From assembly GCF_036323495.1 (NCBI RefSeq), contig NZ_AP028947.1, forward strand, positions 62,001-126,000: a stretch of 64,000 nt of DNA, written 5' to 3'. Of this stretch, positions 1-8,434 are shown piece after piece. Made by a program: the position numbers and the translations under genes. The notes beneath the pieces are model-generated. The model did not search any database. It was not told the origin of the DNA and saw nothing but the letters and a program-made list of their open reading frames with translations. The stretch's first letter is position 1; each line of letters starts with the position of its first letter. The stretch is from Limnobacter thiooxidans (GTDB lineage Bacteria > Pseudomonadota > Gammaproteobacteria > Burkholderiales > Burkholderiaceae_B).

Positions 1-1653
1 CGTCAGGCCCTAATGACTCGACCTTTCCAGCAAATTGAGCCCGATCCGGATGACCCCGAAGAAAGGCTGTACATGCGAGTGGTGGTGCCGATTGCGCCTC
101 CCTTGACCAGCTTTGATCTGGGTCAGAGGTATGTGCAAATCATGCACCCGGTGCCCACCACCCTTTCCCAACGGGCCAATGCCGTACAAAGCGTGTACCG
201 GGACTACCAGGAATTGCAGTTGTCGCGTTCCGGTTTGCGCAAGATTTATGGCATCACCTTGACGCTTGCGCTGTTGCTGACCGTGTTTGTATCGGTGGCC
301 GCCGCATTCTGGTTGTCGTCACGCTTGTCTTCGCCCCTGTTGTGGTTGGCGGAAGGCACCAAGGCCTTGGCCAGTGGCGACTTCAAAACCATGCAGCCAG
401 TCAATGCCGATGACGAGTTGCGCGAGCTGGTCGATTCCTTCAACACCATGACCCGGCAGTTGTCGGAAGCGCAGCGGCGTTTGCAGGCCAACCAGAACCA
501 GCTGGCTGCCAACAACGACTTCCTGCAAAGCTTGCTCACCAGTCTGTCGGCCGGGGTCCTGGTGCTGGACCACAAGCTACGCCTGAAAATGTACAACGAT
601 GGCGCCCTGCGGATTTTCGACCGGTCACTGGCCGAGAACCAGGGCCACACGCTGGATGAAATGCCCGGTCTCGAAGGCTTTGCAATGGCGGTGCGCGCAA
701 GCGTGGCAGACCACCAGGGCACTGAGGGTGAGGACAGCGGGATCTGGCAAAAGCAGCTTGAAATTCCCCGCGCGTTTGATTCCCAAAGTTCAAAGTCCAT
801 CCTGGTCAGGGGTTCTCGCCTGCCTGGCGAAAAGGCGGGCTATGTGCTGGTGTGCGATGACATCACTGCGCTGATTTCCGCCCAGCGCACGGCGGCCTGG
901 GGTGAAGTGGCCCGCCGCCTTGCCCATGAAATCAAGAATCCGCTAACGCCCATCCAGTTGTCTGCAGAGCGCCTGCAAATGAAACTGGCCGACAAGCTGC
1001 AGGAACCTGAATCGGGCATTTTGCAGCGGGCCACGCGGACTATCGTGAATCAAGTGGAGTCACTGAAGCGGTTGGTGAACGACTTCCGTGATTACGCACG
1101 CTTGCCGCCCGCCGACCTGAAACCGCTGGACCTGAACGACTTGGTGGTGGATGTATTGGCGCTGTACGATGTGCATGTGGGCATGGAAGAACAACTGGAC
1201 ACGCGCTTCATTCCGAAATTGACTGAAAATTTGCCGCTGGTGGCGGGAGATTCGTCGCAGTTGCGCCAAGTGATCCACAATTTGTTGCAAAATGCATTAG
1301 ACGCTTGTGCGGATTGCGATCAACCTCGTGTGGAGTTGAGAACCGAGGGCTTGAAATCGCCGGAAGGTGATCAAGACCAACTGGTCGGTGTGAAATTGGT
1401 GGTAGCCGACAATGGCCCCGGGTTTAATCCGGACTTGTTGGCCAAGGCCTTCGAGCCGTACATTACCACCAAGACCAAGGGTACCGGTTTGGGTTTGGCC
1501 ATCGTGAGAAAAATCGCCGACGAACACAAAGCGCGAATTGCCATACGCAACAGGGTAGATGCACAAGGACGAGTGGTTGGTGCGGCGGTGGAACTGACCT
1601 TCCCTGTCTTGCAAAACACGTTGAACAATGCCGAACATAGTCAGGCCGCATAA
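1..1653 (+). CDS. NtrY-like sensor histidine kinase, 5' truncated by window edge
   Basis: The reading frame is already open at base 1, so the N-terminus lies outside the window; 550 residues are visible. In order there is a periplasmic-type stretch, a transmembrane segment (about residues 80-105), a HAMP linker, a PAS-like region (about 170-295), a HisKA domain with the phospho-acceptor in RRLAHEIKNPLTPIQL, and an ATPase domain with NLLQNALDA, DNGPGF and GTGLGLAIV. The long H-box with NPLTPIQLSAERL is typical of NtrY. It should autophosphorylate and pass phosphate to the regulator that starts 18 bases downstream. The signal sensed cannot be read from the sequence; NtrY family members link nitrogen or redox state to transcription. 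Confidence 0.9.
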   Translation, partial: RQALMTRPFQQIEPDPDDPEERLYMRVVVPIAPPLTSFDLGQRYVQIMHPVPTTLSQRANAVQSVYRDYQELQLSRSGLRKIYGITLTLALLLTVFVSVAAAFWLSSRLSSPLLWLAEGTKALASGDFKTMQPVNADDELRELVDSFNTMTRQLSEAQRRLQANQNQLAANNDFLQSLLTSLSAGVLVLDHKLRLKMYNDGALRIFDRSLAENQGHTLDEMPGLEGFAMAVRASVADHQGTEGEDSGIWQKQLEIPRAFDSQSSKSILVRGSRLPGEKAGYVLVCDDITALISAQRTAAWGEVARRLAHEIKNPLTPIQLSAERLQMKLADKLQEPESGILQRATRTIVNQVESLKRLVNDFRDYARLPPADLKPLDLNDLVVDVLALYDVHVGMEEQLDTRFIPKLTENLPLVAGDSSQLRQVIHNLLQNALDACADCDQPRVELRTEGLKSPEGDQDQLVGVKLVVADNGPGFNPDLLAKAFEPYITTKTKGTGLGLAIVRKIADEHKARIAIRNRVDAQGRVVGAAVELTFPVLQNTLNNAEHSQAA

Positions 1654-1671
1654 CAAAGGAACTCTCTAACC

Positions 1672-2382
1672 ATGGCGACCATTCTCGTTGTTGATGACGA
1701 AATTGGAATTCGGGAATTGCTGTCTGAAATTCTAGGTGACGAAGGACACGCGGTGCTGCTTGCAGAAAATGCAAGCCAGGCCAGAACTTTGCGTGAGCAG
1801 GAGCAGCTTGACCTGGTACTGCTCGACATTTGGATGCCTGACACCGATGGCGTGACCCTTCTGAAAGAATGGTCCGTGAAGGGCCTTTTGACCATGCCCG
1901 TCATCATGATGAGTGGTCACGCCACAATCGACACGGCCGTGGAGGCCACACGCATTGGCGCACTGGATTTTCTTGAGAAACCCATTTCACTGCAAAAACT
2001 GCTAGGTGCTGTTGAAAAGGGCCTGGCTCGCGGAAAAATGGTGCAGTCTGCGCGCGCTTTGATGCAGGCCCAACCCAAAACCGGCACCGCGCAAGGCTTG
2101 GGCGCAACGACCTCCGGGGCTCCGGCCAGCGGGGTATCCACACCAGACACCAGCCCCTTGGGTCTTGCCCTGGCTGAATTGTCCACGCTCGACTTGGACG
2201 CCCAGTTGCGCGATGCCCGCGATTCCTTCGAACGTATTTACTTTGAGTACCATTTGCGCCTTGAAAATGGCAGCATGACCCGCCTGGCCGAGCGCACGGG
2301 CATTGAACGTACCCACTTGTATCGCAAGCTCAAACAACTCGGCGTGGAAGTGGGTCGCACCGCGCGCAAAAACATCGCATGA
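1672..2382 (+). CDS. NtrX-like response regulator without an AAA+ domain
   Basis: This 236-residue protein has a receiver domain (1-120) with the acidic pocket VVDDE, phospho-acceptor D52 in LLDIWMPD and K103 in LEKP. A Gly/Ala/Thr/Pro-rich linker (about 135-165) follows, then a C-terminal Fis-type helix-turn-helix (about 195-232, MTRLAERTGIERTHLYRKLK). Classical NtrX has a sigma-54 ATPase domain of about 240 residues between these parts; here it is absent, so it probably cannot activate sigma-54 promoters. It follows the NtrY-like kinase closely and its stop overlaps the trkA start (ATGA), so the pair and the potassium genes look co-transcribed. Confidence 0.9.
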   Translation: MATILVVDDEIGIRELLSEILGDEGHAVLLAENASQARTLREQEQLDLVLLDIWMPDTDGVTLLKEWSVKGLLTMPVIMMSGHATIDTAVEATRIGALDFLEKPISLQKLLGAVEKGLARGKMVQSARALMQAQPKTGTAQGLGATTSGAPASGVSTPDTSPLGLALAELSTLDLDAQLRDARDSFERIYFEYHLRLENGSMTRLAERTGIERTHLYRKLKQLGVEVGRTARKNIA

Positions 2383-3755
2383 AAATCATTATTGTTGGTG
2401 CTGGGCGCGTGGGCGCAAGCCTCGCGGAAAGCCTGGTGTCTGAACACAATGACATCACCTTGATTGACCCGGACCCGGCAGTGCTGGCTGATTTGCAGGA
2501 TCGTTTCGATCTGCGCACCATTGCAGGCAACGGTGCCATTCCCCGTGTGTTGAAACAGGCTGGTGCCGAAGACGCAGACATGCTGGTGGCCGTAACCCGC
2601 AACGACGAAACCAACCTGGTGGCTTGCCGCATGGCGGCGTTGATGTTCAATGTGCCCCGCCGCATCGCGCGGGTGCGATCACCTGAAATGCTTGAACAAG
2701 GTAATTTGCATGGTGATGAAGGCTTCAATGTAGACCACGTGATTTGCCCCGAGCAAAGCGTGACCGACCACATTGAACGGCTGATTGAATTTCCCGATGC
2801 CTTGCAGGTCCTTGATTTTGCCGATGGCAAGGTGACACTGGTTTCCGTGCGTGCCTACGCCGGCGGGCCATTGGTGTCGCATCCGATTGAAGACATACGC
2901 AAGCACCTTCCCAAGGTTGATGTGCGCATTGTGGCCCTGTTTCGCGAAAACCAGCCAGTGGCCGTCGAAGGCTACACCACCATTCAGCCTGGGGACGAGG
3001 TGTTTTGCCTGTCTGCCACAGAGCATGTGCGAACTGTGATGGCTGAGCTTCGGCGCATGTCCAAGCCAGTGACCAAGGTGATGATTGCAGGTGGCGGGAA
3101 TATTGGGTTGAGGCTTGCCAAAAGCCTGGAAGAAAACTACCAGGTGAAGGTGATTGATGCAGACCGCAAGCGTTGCGAAGACCTGGCCAGCCAACTGGGT
3201 TCGCGCACGCTGGTGTTGTATGGCGATGCCACCGATGAAGACTTGCTGGCCGAAGAAAATGTACAGGATGTGGACACCTTCATCGCACTGACCAACGATG
3301 ACGAGAACAACATCATGTCCTCACTTCTGGCCAAGCGCATGGGCGCACGCCGGGTCATCGCGCTGATTCAGCGCAAGGTGTATGCCGAGCTGGTGCAGGG
3401 TGGGCAAATTGACATTGCGCTGGCGCCTTCAAATGCCACGTTGAGCGAGTTGCTCAAGCACATTCGCCGTGGTGATGTAGTGGCGGTGCACCGGCTTCGC
3501 CGCGGCGTGGCTGAGGCCATTGAAACCATTGCCCATGGCGATTCCAAGTCGTCAAAAGTCGTGGGGCGTAGTATCGAAAAGATCGACATGCCCAAAGGTG
3601 CGGTGATTGGTGCCATTGTGCGCGGTGACCAGGTCATCATGGCGCACCACGACACGGTCATTGAAGCAGAAGACCACATCATCACTTTTGTTGAAAACCG
3701 CAAACTGGTGCCGCAGGTAGAAAAGTTGTTTCAGGTTGGTGTGGGGTTCATCTAA
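2379..3755 (+). CDS. trkA: Trk potassium uptake regulatory subunit TrkA
   Basis: TrkA is the cytoplasmic NAD-binding gating subunit of the Trk K+ uptake system. The 458 residues show the usual duplicated arrangement RCK_N-RCK_C-RCK_N-RCK_C. The first Rossmann motif is VGAGRVG near residues 6-12 and the second is AGGGNIG near 237, each followed by an acidic residue at the end of beta 2 (LIDPD, VIDAD). The length matches the family. The start codon overlaps the regulator's stop, and trkH begins 15 bases downstream, so the two transporter subunits are made together. Nothing looks degenerate. Confidence 0.97.
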   Translation: MKIIIVGAGRVGASLAESLVSEHNDITLIDPDPAVLADLQDRFDLRTIAGNGAIPRVLKQAGAEDADMLVAVTRNDETNLVACRMAALMFNVPRRIARVRSPEMLEQGNLHGDEGFNVDHVICPEQSVTDHIERLIEFPDALQVLDFADGKVTLVSVRAYAGGPLVSHPIEDIRKHLPKVDVRIVALFRENQPVAVEGYTTIQPGDEVFCLSATEHVRTVMAELRRMSKPVTKVMIAGGGNIGLRLAKSLEENYQVKVIDADRKRCEDLASQLGSRTLVLYGDATDEDLLAEENVQDVDTFIALTNDDENNIMSSLLAKRMGARRVIALIQRKVYAELVQGGQIDIALAPSNATLSELLKHIRRGDVVAVHRLRRGVAEAIETIAHGDSKSSKVVGRSIEKIDMPKGAVIGAIVRGDQVIMAHHDTVIEAEDHIITFVENRKLVPQVEKLFQVGVGFI

Positions 3756-3770
3756 AGTGGCGCACCCGCG

Positions 3771-5231
3771 ATGAGAAGCTCAATTTTTCCGGTTGTCACC
3801 GTTCTGGGCTTTGCTACGGCGCTGTTCTCCGTGTCTTTCCTCGTTCCGCTGGCCTATGCTTTTGCAACGAACGAGCCTACAGTGGACTCGTTTGCAACCG
3901 GATTCCTGATCACATTTTTCGTGGGTCTTGCTGCGCATTTTTTAACCCGGCGGTTCAAGCGGGAATTGCAGCCACGTGACGGATTCTTGCTGGTGTCTGC
4001 TGTGTGGTCGCTGATTCCGGCCTTTTCCACCATTCCCCTGGTTCTGTTTTTTGATGACCTTAGTTTCACGGACGCCTACTTCGAGACCGTATCCGGCTTG
4101 ACAACCACCGGCGCCACCGTGTTGACCGGTTTGGACACCATGCCAGCCAGTATCAATATATGGCGCCACTTGTTGTCTTGGATTGGTGGCATGGGCATCC
4201 TCGTGCTGGCGGTGGCCATTTTGCCCCTGTTGGGTGTGGGCGGTTCACAGGTATTCAAGGCCGAAACACCAGGCCCCATGAAAGACAGCAAACTGACCCC
4301 CCGAATCACTGAAACAGCAAAGTCGCTTTACCTGGTTTATGTCGCACTGTCTTTGGCCTGTGCGGTCAGTTACAAACTGGCGGGCATGACCTGGCTGGAT
4401 GCGTTCATGCATTCGGGAACCACCATGTCGCTTTCCGGGTTTTCTTCCCACGACGCCAGTTTTGCCTACTTTGATTCACCAGCCATTGAAATGGTGTCGG
4501 TCGCCTTCATGTTGATTTCAGGCGTCAACTTTGCAATTCATTTTCTGGCCTGGCGTGGCAAGTCATTTCGTCCCTATGTGATGTGTCCGGAGACCAAGTG
4601 GTTTTTGGTGTTGATGTTGGTGTCGGTGCTGTTGATTGCAACTTTCCTTTTGGCGCACCAGCAGTACACGACATTCAGTGAGGCCTTCCGTTTTAGTCTG
4701 TTCAATGTGGTGTCGGTGGCAACTACCACTGGTTTCGCCAATACCGATTTTGGCCAGTGGCCTATTTTTGCGCCCCTGTTCATGTTGTTCCTCAGCGTAT
4801 TTGCCTCTGCGGCCGGTTCAACCGGCGGTGGCATCAAAATGCTGCGTGCGGTCATCCTGTTTCAACATGCGGTGGGCGAATTGTCGCGAACCCTCCACCC
4901 GCGAGCGGTTAACCCGGTTCGCATTCGCGACACCGTGGTAAGTTCCCAGGTCATTTCCGGCGTGCTGGCGTTTATGATGATGTATGGGATGAGCATCATC
5001 ACCATCACCATGATTCAAATGTTCACTGGCCTTGAACCGATTGCTGCATTGACTGGCACGATTGCCATGATTAACTGCACCGGGCCAGGGCTGGGTGTGC
5101 TGGGCCCTGCGTCCAATTACTCAAGTCTTGGAGATTTTCAGACGTGGGTGTATTCCTTTGCCATGCTGTTGGGACGACTGGAAATGTTCACCATTCTCGT
5201 GTTGTTCACCCCCGCTTTCTGGCGCAAATGA
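3771..5231 (+). CDS. trkH: Trk potassium uptake transmembrane subunit TrkH
   Basis: TrkH forms the K+ permeation pathway of the Trk system in the inner membrane. The 486-residue protein is almost entirely hydrophobic helices with four short pore-like segments containing the filter-type sequences TTTGATVL, SGFSSH, ATTTGFANTDFG and NCTGPGLG. The motif GSTGGGIK before the third pore repeat and the Arg-rich RLEMFTILVLF end are family hallmarks. It follows trkA with a 15-base gap, and its last codons overlap the ATG of the next gene. Confidence 0.96.
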   Translation: MRSSIFPVVTVLGFATALFSVSFLVPLAYAFATNEPTVDSFATGFLITFFVGLAAHFLTRRFKRELQPRDGFLLVSAVWSLIPAFSTIPLVLFFDDLSFTDAYFETVSGLTTTGATVLTGLDTMPASINIWRHLLSWIGGMGILVLAVAILPLLGVGGSQVFKAETPGPMKDSKLTPRITETAKSLYLVYVALSLACAVSYKLAGMTWLDAFMHSGTTMSLSGFSSHDASFAYFDSPAIEMVSVAFMLISGVNFAIHFLAWRGKSFRPYVMCPETKWFLVLMLVSVLLIATFLLAHQQYTTFSEAFRFSLFNVVSVATTTGFANTDFGQWPIFAPLFMLFLSVFASAAGSTGGGIKMLRAVILFQHAVGELSRTLHPRAVNPVRIRDTVVSSQVISGVLAFMMMYGMSIITITMIQMFTGLEPIAALTGTIAMINCTGPGLGVLGPASNYSSLGDFQTWVYSFAMLLGRLEMFTILVLFTPAFWRK

Positions 5232-5635
5232 AAACCCGTGTCTTTCTGGTTTCTGGGCGCAATCCGGAACATCGGGCGCAGCGGATTGAACAATTGCTGA
5301 CTGAGCAGGATGGCCATGGAAAAATCACCCTGATGGGGAGCACCGAGTTTTTTTCAATTGCCTCTGTGCAGGCCCAGGCCGATTTGTTCCGGCTGGACGA
5401 AGCGCGCAAAGCCCAAGGCATTCATGTGTTGCGGCTCAGCCCCGGTTGTTTGTGTTGTTCCTCTAAATTGGTGCTATCAACCCACCTAGCTCGTACCTTA
5501 AGATTGAATCAACCCGATGTATTGTTACTTGAACTGGAAAGCCAAAGTCATCCCGAACAAGTGATAAAGTTGCTGAAAGAGCCTCAATGGACTGATTGGT
5601 TTGCCGATATAACTCTCGTGGAGGTTGTTGCTTAA
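5228..5635 (+). CDS. Small CobW/COG0523-like protein lacking a P-loop
   Basis: This 135-residue protein starts at an ATG that overlaps the trkH stop (ATGA). Its middle (about 72-105) has SPGCLCCSSKLVLSTHLAR followed by QPDVLLLELES, matching the CxCC region and the later beta strand of the CobW/COG0523 GTPase domain. In normal family members the N-terminus carries GxxGxGKT; here the matching position reads VSGRNPEHRAQR, with no Walker A lysine-threonine pair. GTP binding is therefore doubtful, while metal binding by the CLCC cysteines is possible. It may be a regulatory relic or a metal-binding accessory protein; its position suggests a link to the Trk operon, but the role is unknown. Confidence 0.7.
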   Translation: MKTRVFLVSGRNPEHRAQRIEQLLTEQDGHGKITLMGSTEFFSIASVQAQADLFRLDEARKAQGIHVLRLSPGCLCCSSKLVLSTHLARTLRLNQPDVLLLELESQSHPEQVIKLLKEPQWTDWFADITLVEVVA

Positions 5636-5645
5636 GGGGTTTGAC

Positions 5646-5710
5646 GCCACGCGCGTGGCCTTGAAATTGCTATAGAGATCACCATATTCAACCTGAAAGT
5701 ATTATTTGGA
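5646..5710 (+). promoter_or_regulatory. Palindrome and possible sigma-70 promoter before DUF3567
   Basis: A perfect 14-base palindrome GCCACGCGCGTGGC (5646-5659) follows the CobW-like gene. It is followed by TTGAAA (5662-5667) and, 17 bases on, ATATTC as a weak -10. A strong ribosome site GGAGGT precedes the DUF3567 ATG. The palindrome may be an operator or a weak hairpin; no T-run follows it, so it is not a standard terminator. Confidence 0.35.
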
Positions 5711-5718
5711 GGTTTGCG

Positions 5719-5967
5719 ATGTTAATGATGATTGATAGCCCCTTTTACTGCGTGGTGGATTTGGTCATGAGCGAGGGGCAACCCAGCCTTGGCATTGAAA
5801 TCGTGGACAAGAACAATCAGCGCGAACTCTTTTTGCAGGGTGATGCGGCTGAACGATTCCGCGAAGAGGTGAAATACCTGGCCGCCCAGGAACCTGATAT
5901 TGATGACATCGAAGCCTTTATTGAAGGTTACAAACCCTGGATGCAACATCCGGTTACGTTGCATTAA
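5719..5967 (+). CDS. DUF3567 family protein
   Basis: An 82-residue soluble protein with a strong GGAGGT ribosome site seven bases before its ATG. The start (MLMMIDSPFYCVVDL), the central IEIVDKNNQRELFLQG, the FREEVKYL helix and the HPVTLH ending match what I recall of DUF3567, a small protein of Burkholderiales with no assigned function. No signal peptide, membrane segment or cysteine motif is visible apart from C11. It appears to be transcribed alone between the Trk cluster and a convergent MFS gene. Confidence 0.85.
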   Translation: MLMMIDSPFYCVVDLVMSEGQPSLGIEIVDKNNQRELFLQGDAAERFREEVKYLAAQEPDIDDIEAFIEGYKPWMQHPVTLH

Positions 5968-6108
5968 CTAAGCCCTGTCTTGAGCGACCGAGGGCTACTT
6001 CAGCATCTCGGCGCTCCATCCTCTATACTCTCTTCTGTAAAGCTGCATTGTCCCCCTGACGCGCTTTGCCACTTCCCTACCTGCTTGCAACAACGGCGTT
6101 GCTTGACT

Positions 6109-6325
6109 CATTGAACTGTTTTGACTTTTGCGCTGAGCCCGCAGTGTCCCATCTGACCGAAAACTTGGCTTCTCGACTTTGCATGTTGAGTCGTACTAAG
6201 CCAAGCCCTCCAAAAAAGAAGGTCGGGTCTTGGCTTTTGCTGTCGCGACCGTTTGAACTCAACATACAAAGTCGGCAAGTTTTCTGATTGGTCAGCCGCG
6301 ACAATTTCGACGTTCAGCTCAACGT
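6109..6325 (-). repeat. Long hairpin element, copy E of family II
   Basis: This fills most of the 420-base gap between the convergent DUF3567 and MFS genes. Read on the minus strand it has a closing stem TGACC/GGTCA (6290-6294 with 6154-6158), a 5-base one-sided bulge, and the core stem GAAAACTTG/CAAGTTTTC (6276-6284 with 6159-6167). A nearly perfect 18-base stem follows (6257-6274 with 6174-6191), then a small GTCGCGAC palindrome (6242-6249) and an apical hairpin (6225-6236 with 6198-6208) with a T-rich loop. The order of parts matches copies A-D. Outer weaker pairing extends to about 6109 and 6325. No protein-coding signal is convincing here. Confidence 0.8.
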
Positions 6326-6387
6326 CCTCGGCCCGAAGCTTCCGCACGCCAAGGATCGTGCATCGTGTGTGGCGCGGTGTTCACTGG

Positions 6388-7674
6388 TCACGCAAACCGT
6401 GGTTTAGCGTGCGTTTCACGGCTTAGCAGCAAGGTCAGTGTGGAGCTTGCAATCCACACGGCCAGCACCAGCATGCACACTGTCATGCCCGCTTTTGAAT
6501 ACGCACCGGTGATGTTTTCCGCGGTGGCGTAGTAGTCCAGAATGGCACCCAGCAGCGGTTGCTGCACCAGTGGGCCAACCATCACACCCAAGTTGACGAT
6601 GCCTACCGCTGTAGCACCCAGGTGGTGCGGAACCGATTCCTTTACATACCCAAAACTGAGCACCATGGACCCGCCACCAAATGCGGAAATCCACAGCAGC
6701 ACAGACACGGCAAGTGCGGGCAATTCGGGCTGCAGGCCCAGCACAAGAAAGCCGCTGATTGAGCAAGCAGCCCCAAGCAAATAAGGCAGTTTTCGTTGCT
6801 TGAGTTTGTCGGACAGTGCACCGAAAAACAGGCTGCCCGCGGCAAAGGCGACCAGCATGCCGGTAACGATGAGGGAAGCTTCTTTCACGGACAGGCCGTG
6901 CCAGGTGGTGAGGTAGGGCACGCCCCACAAGCCGGTGAATGTCAGGATGGCACCGCACACCCCGCTGGGAATCCAGAAAATCAGCCACACCGCTGGAAAA
7001 CGAAGGGTGTGCCCCAGCGCGGTGAGCAGCGGCAATTGAACTTCTGTATCGGGCCGCTTGGCCACGTGGTTTTTGTAGCCGCGCTGCGTGGGCATGTCGC
7101 GAACATAAATCCAGATCAGTACACCCAGTAACAGCGCGACAATGCCACTGCCTGCCATTACGATTCGCCAGCCAAAGAGTTCCGAAAGCGCGCGCAATGG
7201 AACCCCGGCCAGCACGGCACCCATGGTACCCACAGCCAGGCTAACGCCCGACATGCTTGCAAAACGACTCGGCGAGAACCATTGCGCCACCAGCATCAGC
7301 ATTGACACCCAGGCCACAGCCACTGAACCACCCACAAGGCCGCGACCCACCGCAGCCCAGCCAAGGGTTGGCGCAAAACCAAACATCAGTGCACCCAAGC
7401 CACCTAGAATGCAGCCCACGGTCAAAATTTTGCGTGGCCCGATTCGATCCACCAACAAGCCGACCGGAATTTGCATGGCCGCATAAAAGTAGAAGTAAAA
7501 CGCGGACAAGTTGCCCAAGGCTGCGCGGCTGAGGTCAAACGTGGCGCTGAGTTCTTCGGTCAATACACCCGGGGTGACACGCTGAAAAAAACCAAACAGG
7601 TAAAACGCGGCGGCCAGGCCCCAGATTATGAAAGACATCCGCAATGGGGGCGGGCTATGAAGGGTGGAGGACAT
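6388..7674 (-). CDS. Major facilitator superfamily transporter
   Basis: The 428-residue protein has about 12 transmembrane helices in two six-helix halves. The MFS signature between helices 2 and 3 reads LLVDRIGPRKILTVG, and its counterpart in the second half is GALSDKLKQRK. It should be an inner-membrane secondary transporter, probably proton-coupled; the substrate cannot be inferred. I chose the ATG at 7674 (MSSTLHSPPPLRMSF) because the upstream extension is low in hydrophobic content and runs into repeat A. No good ribosome site is seen, so MSF eleven codons later is an alternative. It converges with DUF3567. Confidence 0.85.
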   Translation of the reverse strand: MSSTLHSPPPLRMSFIIWGLAAAFYLFGFFQRVTPGVLTEELSATFDLSRAALGNLSAFYFYFYAAMQIPVGLLVDRIGPRKILTVGCILGGLGALMFGFAPTLGWAAVGRGLVGGSVAVAWVSMLMLVAQWFSPSRFASMSGVSLAVGTMGAVLAGVPLRALSELFGWRIVMAGSGIVALLLGVLIWIYVRDMPTQRGYKNHVAKRPDTEVQLPLLTALGHTLRFPAVWLIFWIPSGVCGAILTFTGLWGVPYLTTWHGLSVKEASLIVTGMLVAFAAGSLFFGALSDKLKQRKLPYLLGAACSISGFLVLGLQPELPALAVSVLLWISAFGGGSMVLSFGYVKESVPHHLGATAVGIVNLGVMVGPLVQQPLLGAILDYYATAENITGAYSKAGMTVCMLVLAVWIASSTLTLLLSRETHAKPRFA

Positions 7675-7741
7675 GGTGTTGTTCTTGTGAATGTTGGGTG
7701 AAAGTGTGGCATGCGAGGTGAGTGAATGCCACTTGGGTGTA

Positions 7742-7983
7742 ACCCGAGTTTGGTTAACTCGCCTGCTGGTTAAATGCCCATTCAGCGCGAATTTCAATCG
7801 CTCGCCTGAAAACCTGTAGATCCCTTTTTGAAATTCACATTGACTCAACACACTCGACAAAAAGGACGGTCGAGTGTGTTGTCGGCTTGCAGCCGAACGC
7901 TGCATGTTAATTCAAACGGGCAGGTTTTCTTGAATGGCGAAGCTATTGGAACCTCGCTGCTGAATGGGCTGAAACTTGGTGGC
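7742..7983 (-). repeat. Long hairpin element, copy A of family II
   Basis: This sits just upstream of the MFS start. On the minus strand a 15-base terminal stem (7954-7969 with 7776-7790) leads to the closing pair CGCC/GGCG, a one-sided TTCAA bulge and the perfect 9-base core stem GAAAACCTG/CAGGTTTTC (7921-7929 with 7808-7816). Two apical hairpins follow: CGGCT/AGCCG (7883-7895) and a perfect 12-base stem (7869-7880 with 7847-7858) with loop CGTCCTTTTT. The h1 region and the core are close in sequence to copies C and D, while the second stem is unrelated in sequence but still pairs. Weaker pairing of CCGAGTTT with AAACTTGG suggests the outer limits. Confidence 0.85.
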
Positions 7984-8139
7984 GACTGATTCGCGATTGA
8001 TCGTGTTTGCGCCAACGCAGGCAATCAATCCACCGCGTCTTGGTGCGTATCGGCGTTGACTAAGCCACTAGCGCTGAAGCGCACTGCATTTCCAAGGGCC
8101 TTTGTACAGTGGTCGCCACGCCGCTGCATTTTCGCGCAA

Positions 8140-8384
8140 GAACCGGCTGCTTCAAGGTCTTCCCGGCAGTGCGCTTGCCTGTTCCGCACATCCAGGAAAA
8201 CCGCCCCGTTTGAAACAAGGCTTCAATGCTCGCCAGAAGGTGAAACCGAGGGCGACACATCAACCCGACCGTCTGTTTTGTCGGGTTGACGTGAATGCAA
8301 AGCCTTGTTTCAAAAAGGGATGAGCGGTTTTCTGTGCGGGATCGGGCAAGGCACGCCGGGGAGGCCTAAACAGAAGCCTGGTTC
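8140..8384 (+). repeat. Long hairpin element, copy B of family II
   Basis: On the plus strand a roughly 50-base interrupted stem (8140-8189 with 8334-8384) ends in CCGCAC/GTGCGG. An ATCCAG bulge and core stem GAAAACCGC/GCGGTTTTC (8196-8204 with 8324-8332) follow, then a perfect 15-base stem TTTGAAACAAGGCTT (8209-8223 with 8300-8314). The apical hairpins are TCGCC/GGCGA (8230-8255) and TCAACCCGAC/GTCGGGTTGA (8260-8289) with loop CGTCTGTTTT. A short direct repeat GGGATCGGGCAAG occurs at 8339 and again near 8392. With copy A this explains most of the 760-base gap 7675-8434; 7984-8139 shows nothing I can name. Confidence 0.85.
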
Positions 8385-8434
8385 AAATGGGGATCGGGCA
8401 AGACACGGCTAGTCAGGGCAAACTGCATTCAGGG

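Noticed and set aside
5646..5659. Rho-independent terminator after the CobW-like gene
   Set aside because: The palindrome is GC-rich but has no loop or T-run after it.
6145..6303. Integron attC site, from GTTGAGT and ACTCAAC boxes in copy E
   Set aside because: The boxes are in the wrong order for attC (GTTRRRY before RYYYAAC), are absent from the other copies, and no integrase or cassette array is present.
6066..6347. Several small open frames on both strands, some resembling each other (RLCMLS)
   Set aside because: The likeness is the mirror image of the inverted repeat in copy E; no start signals support them.
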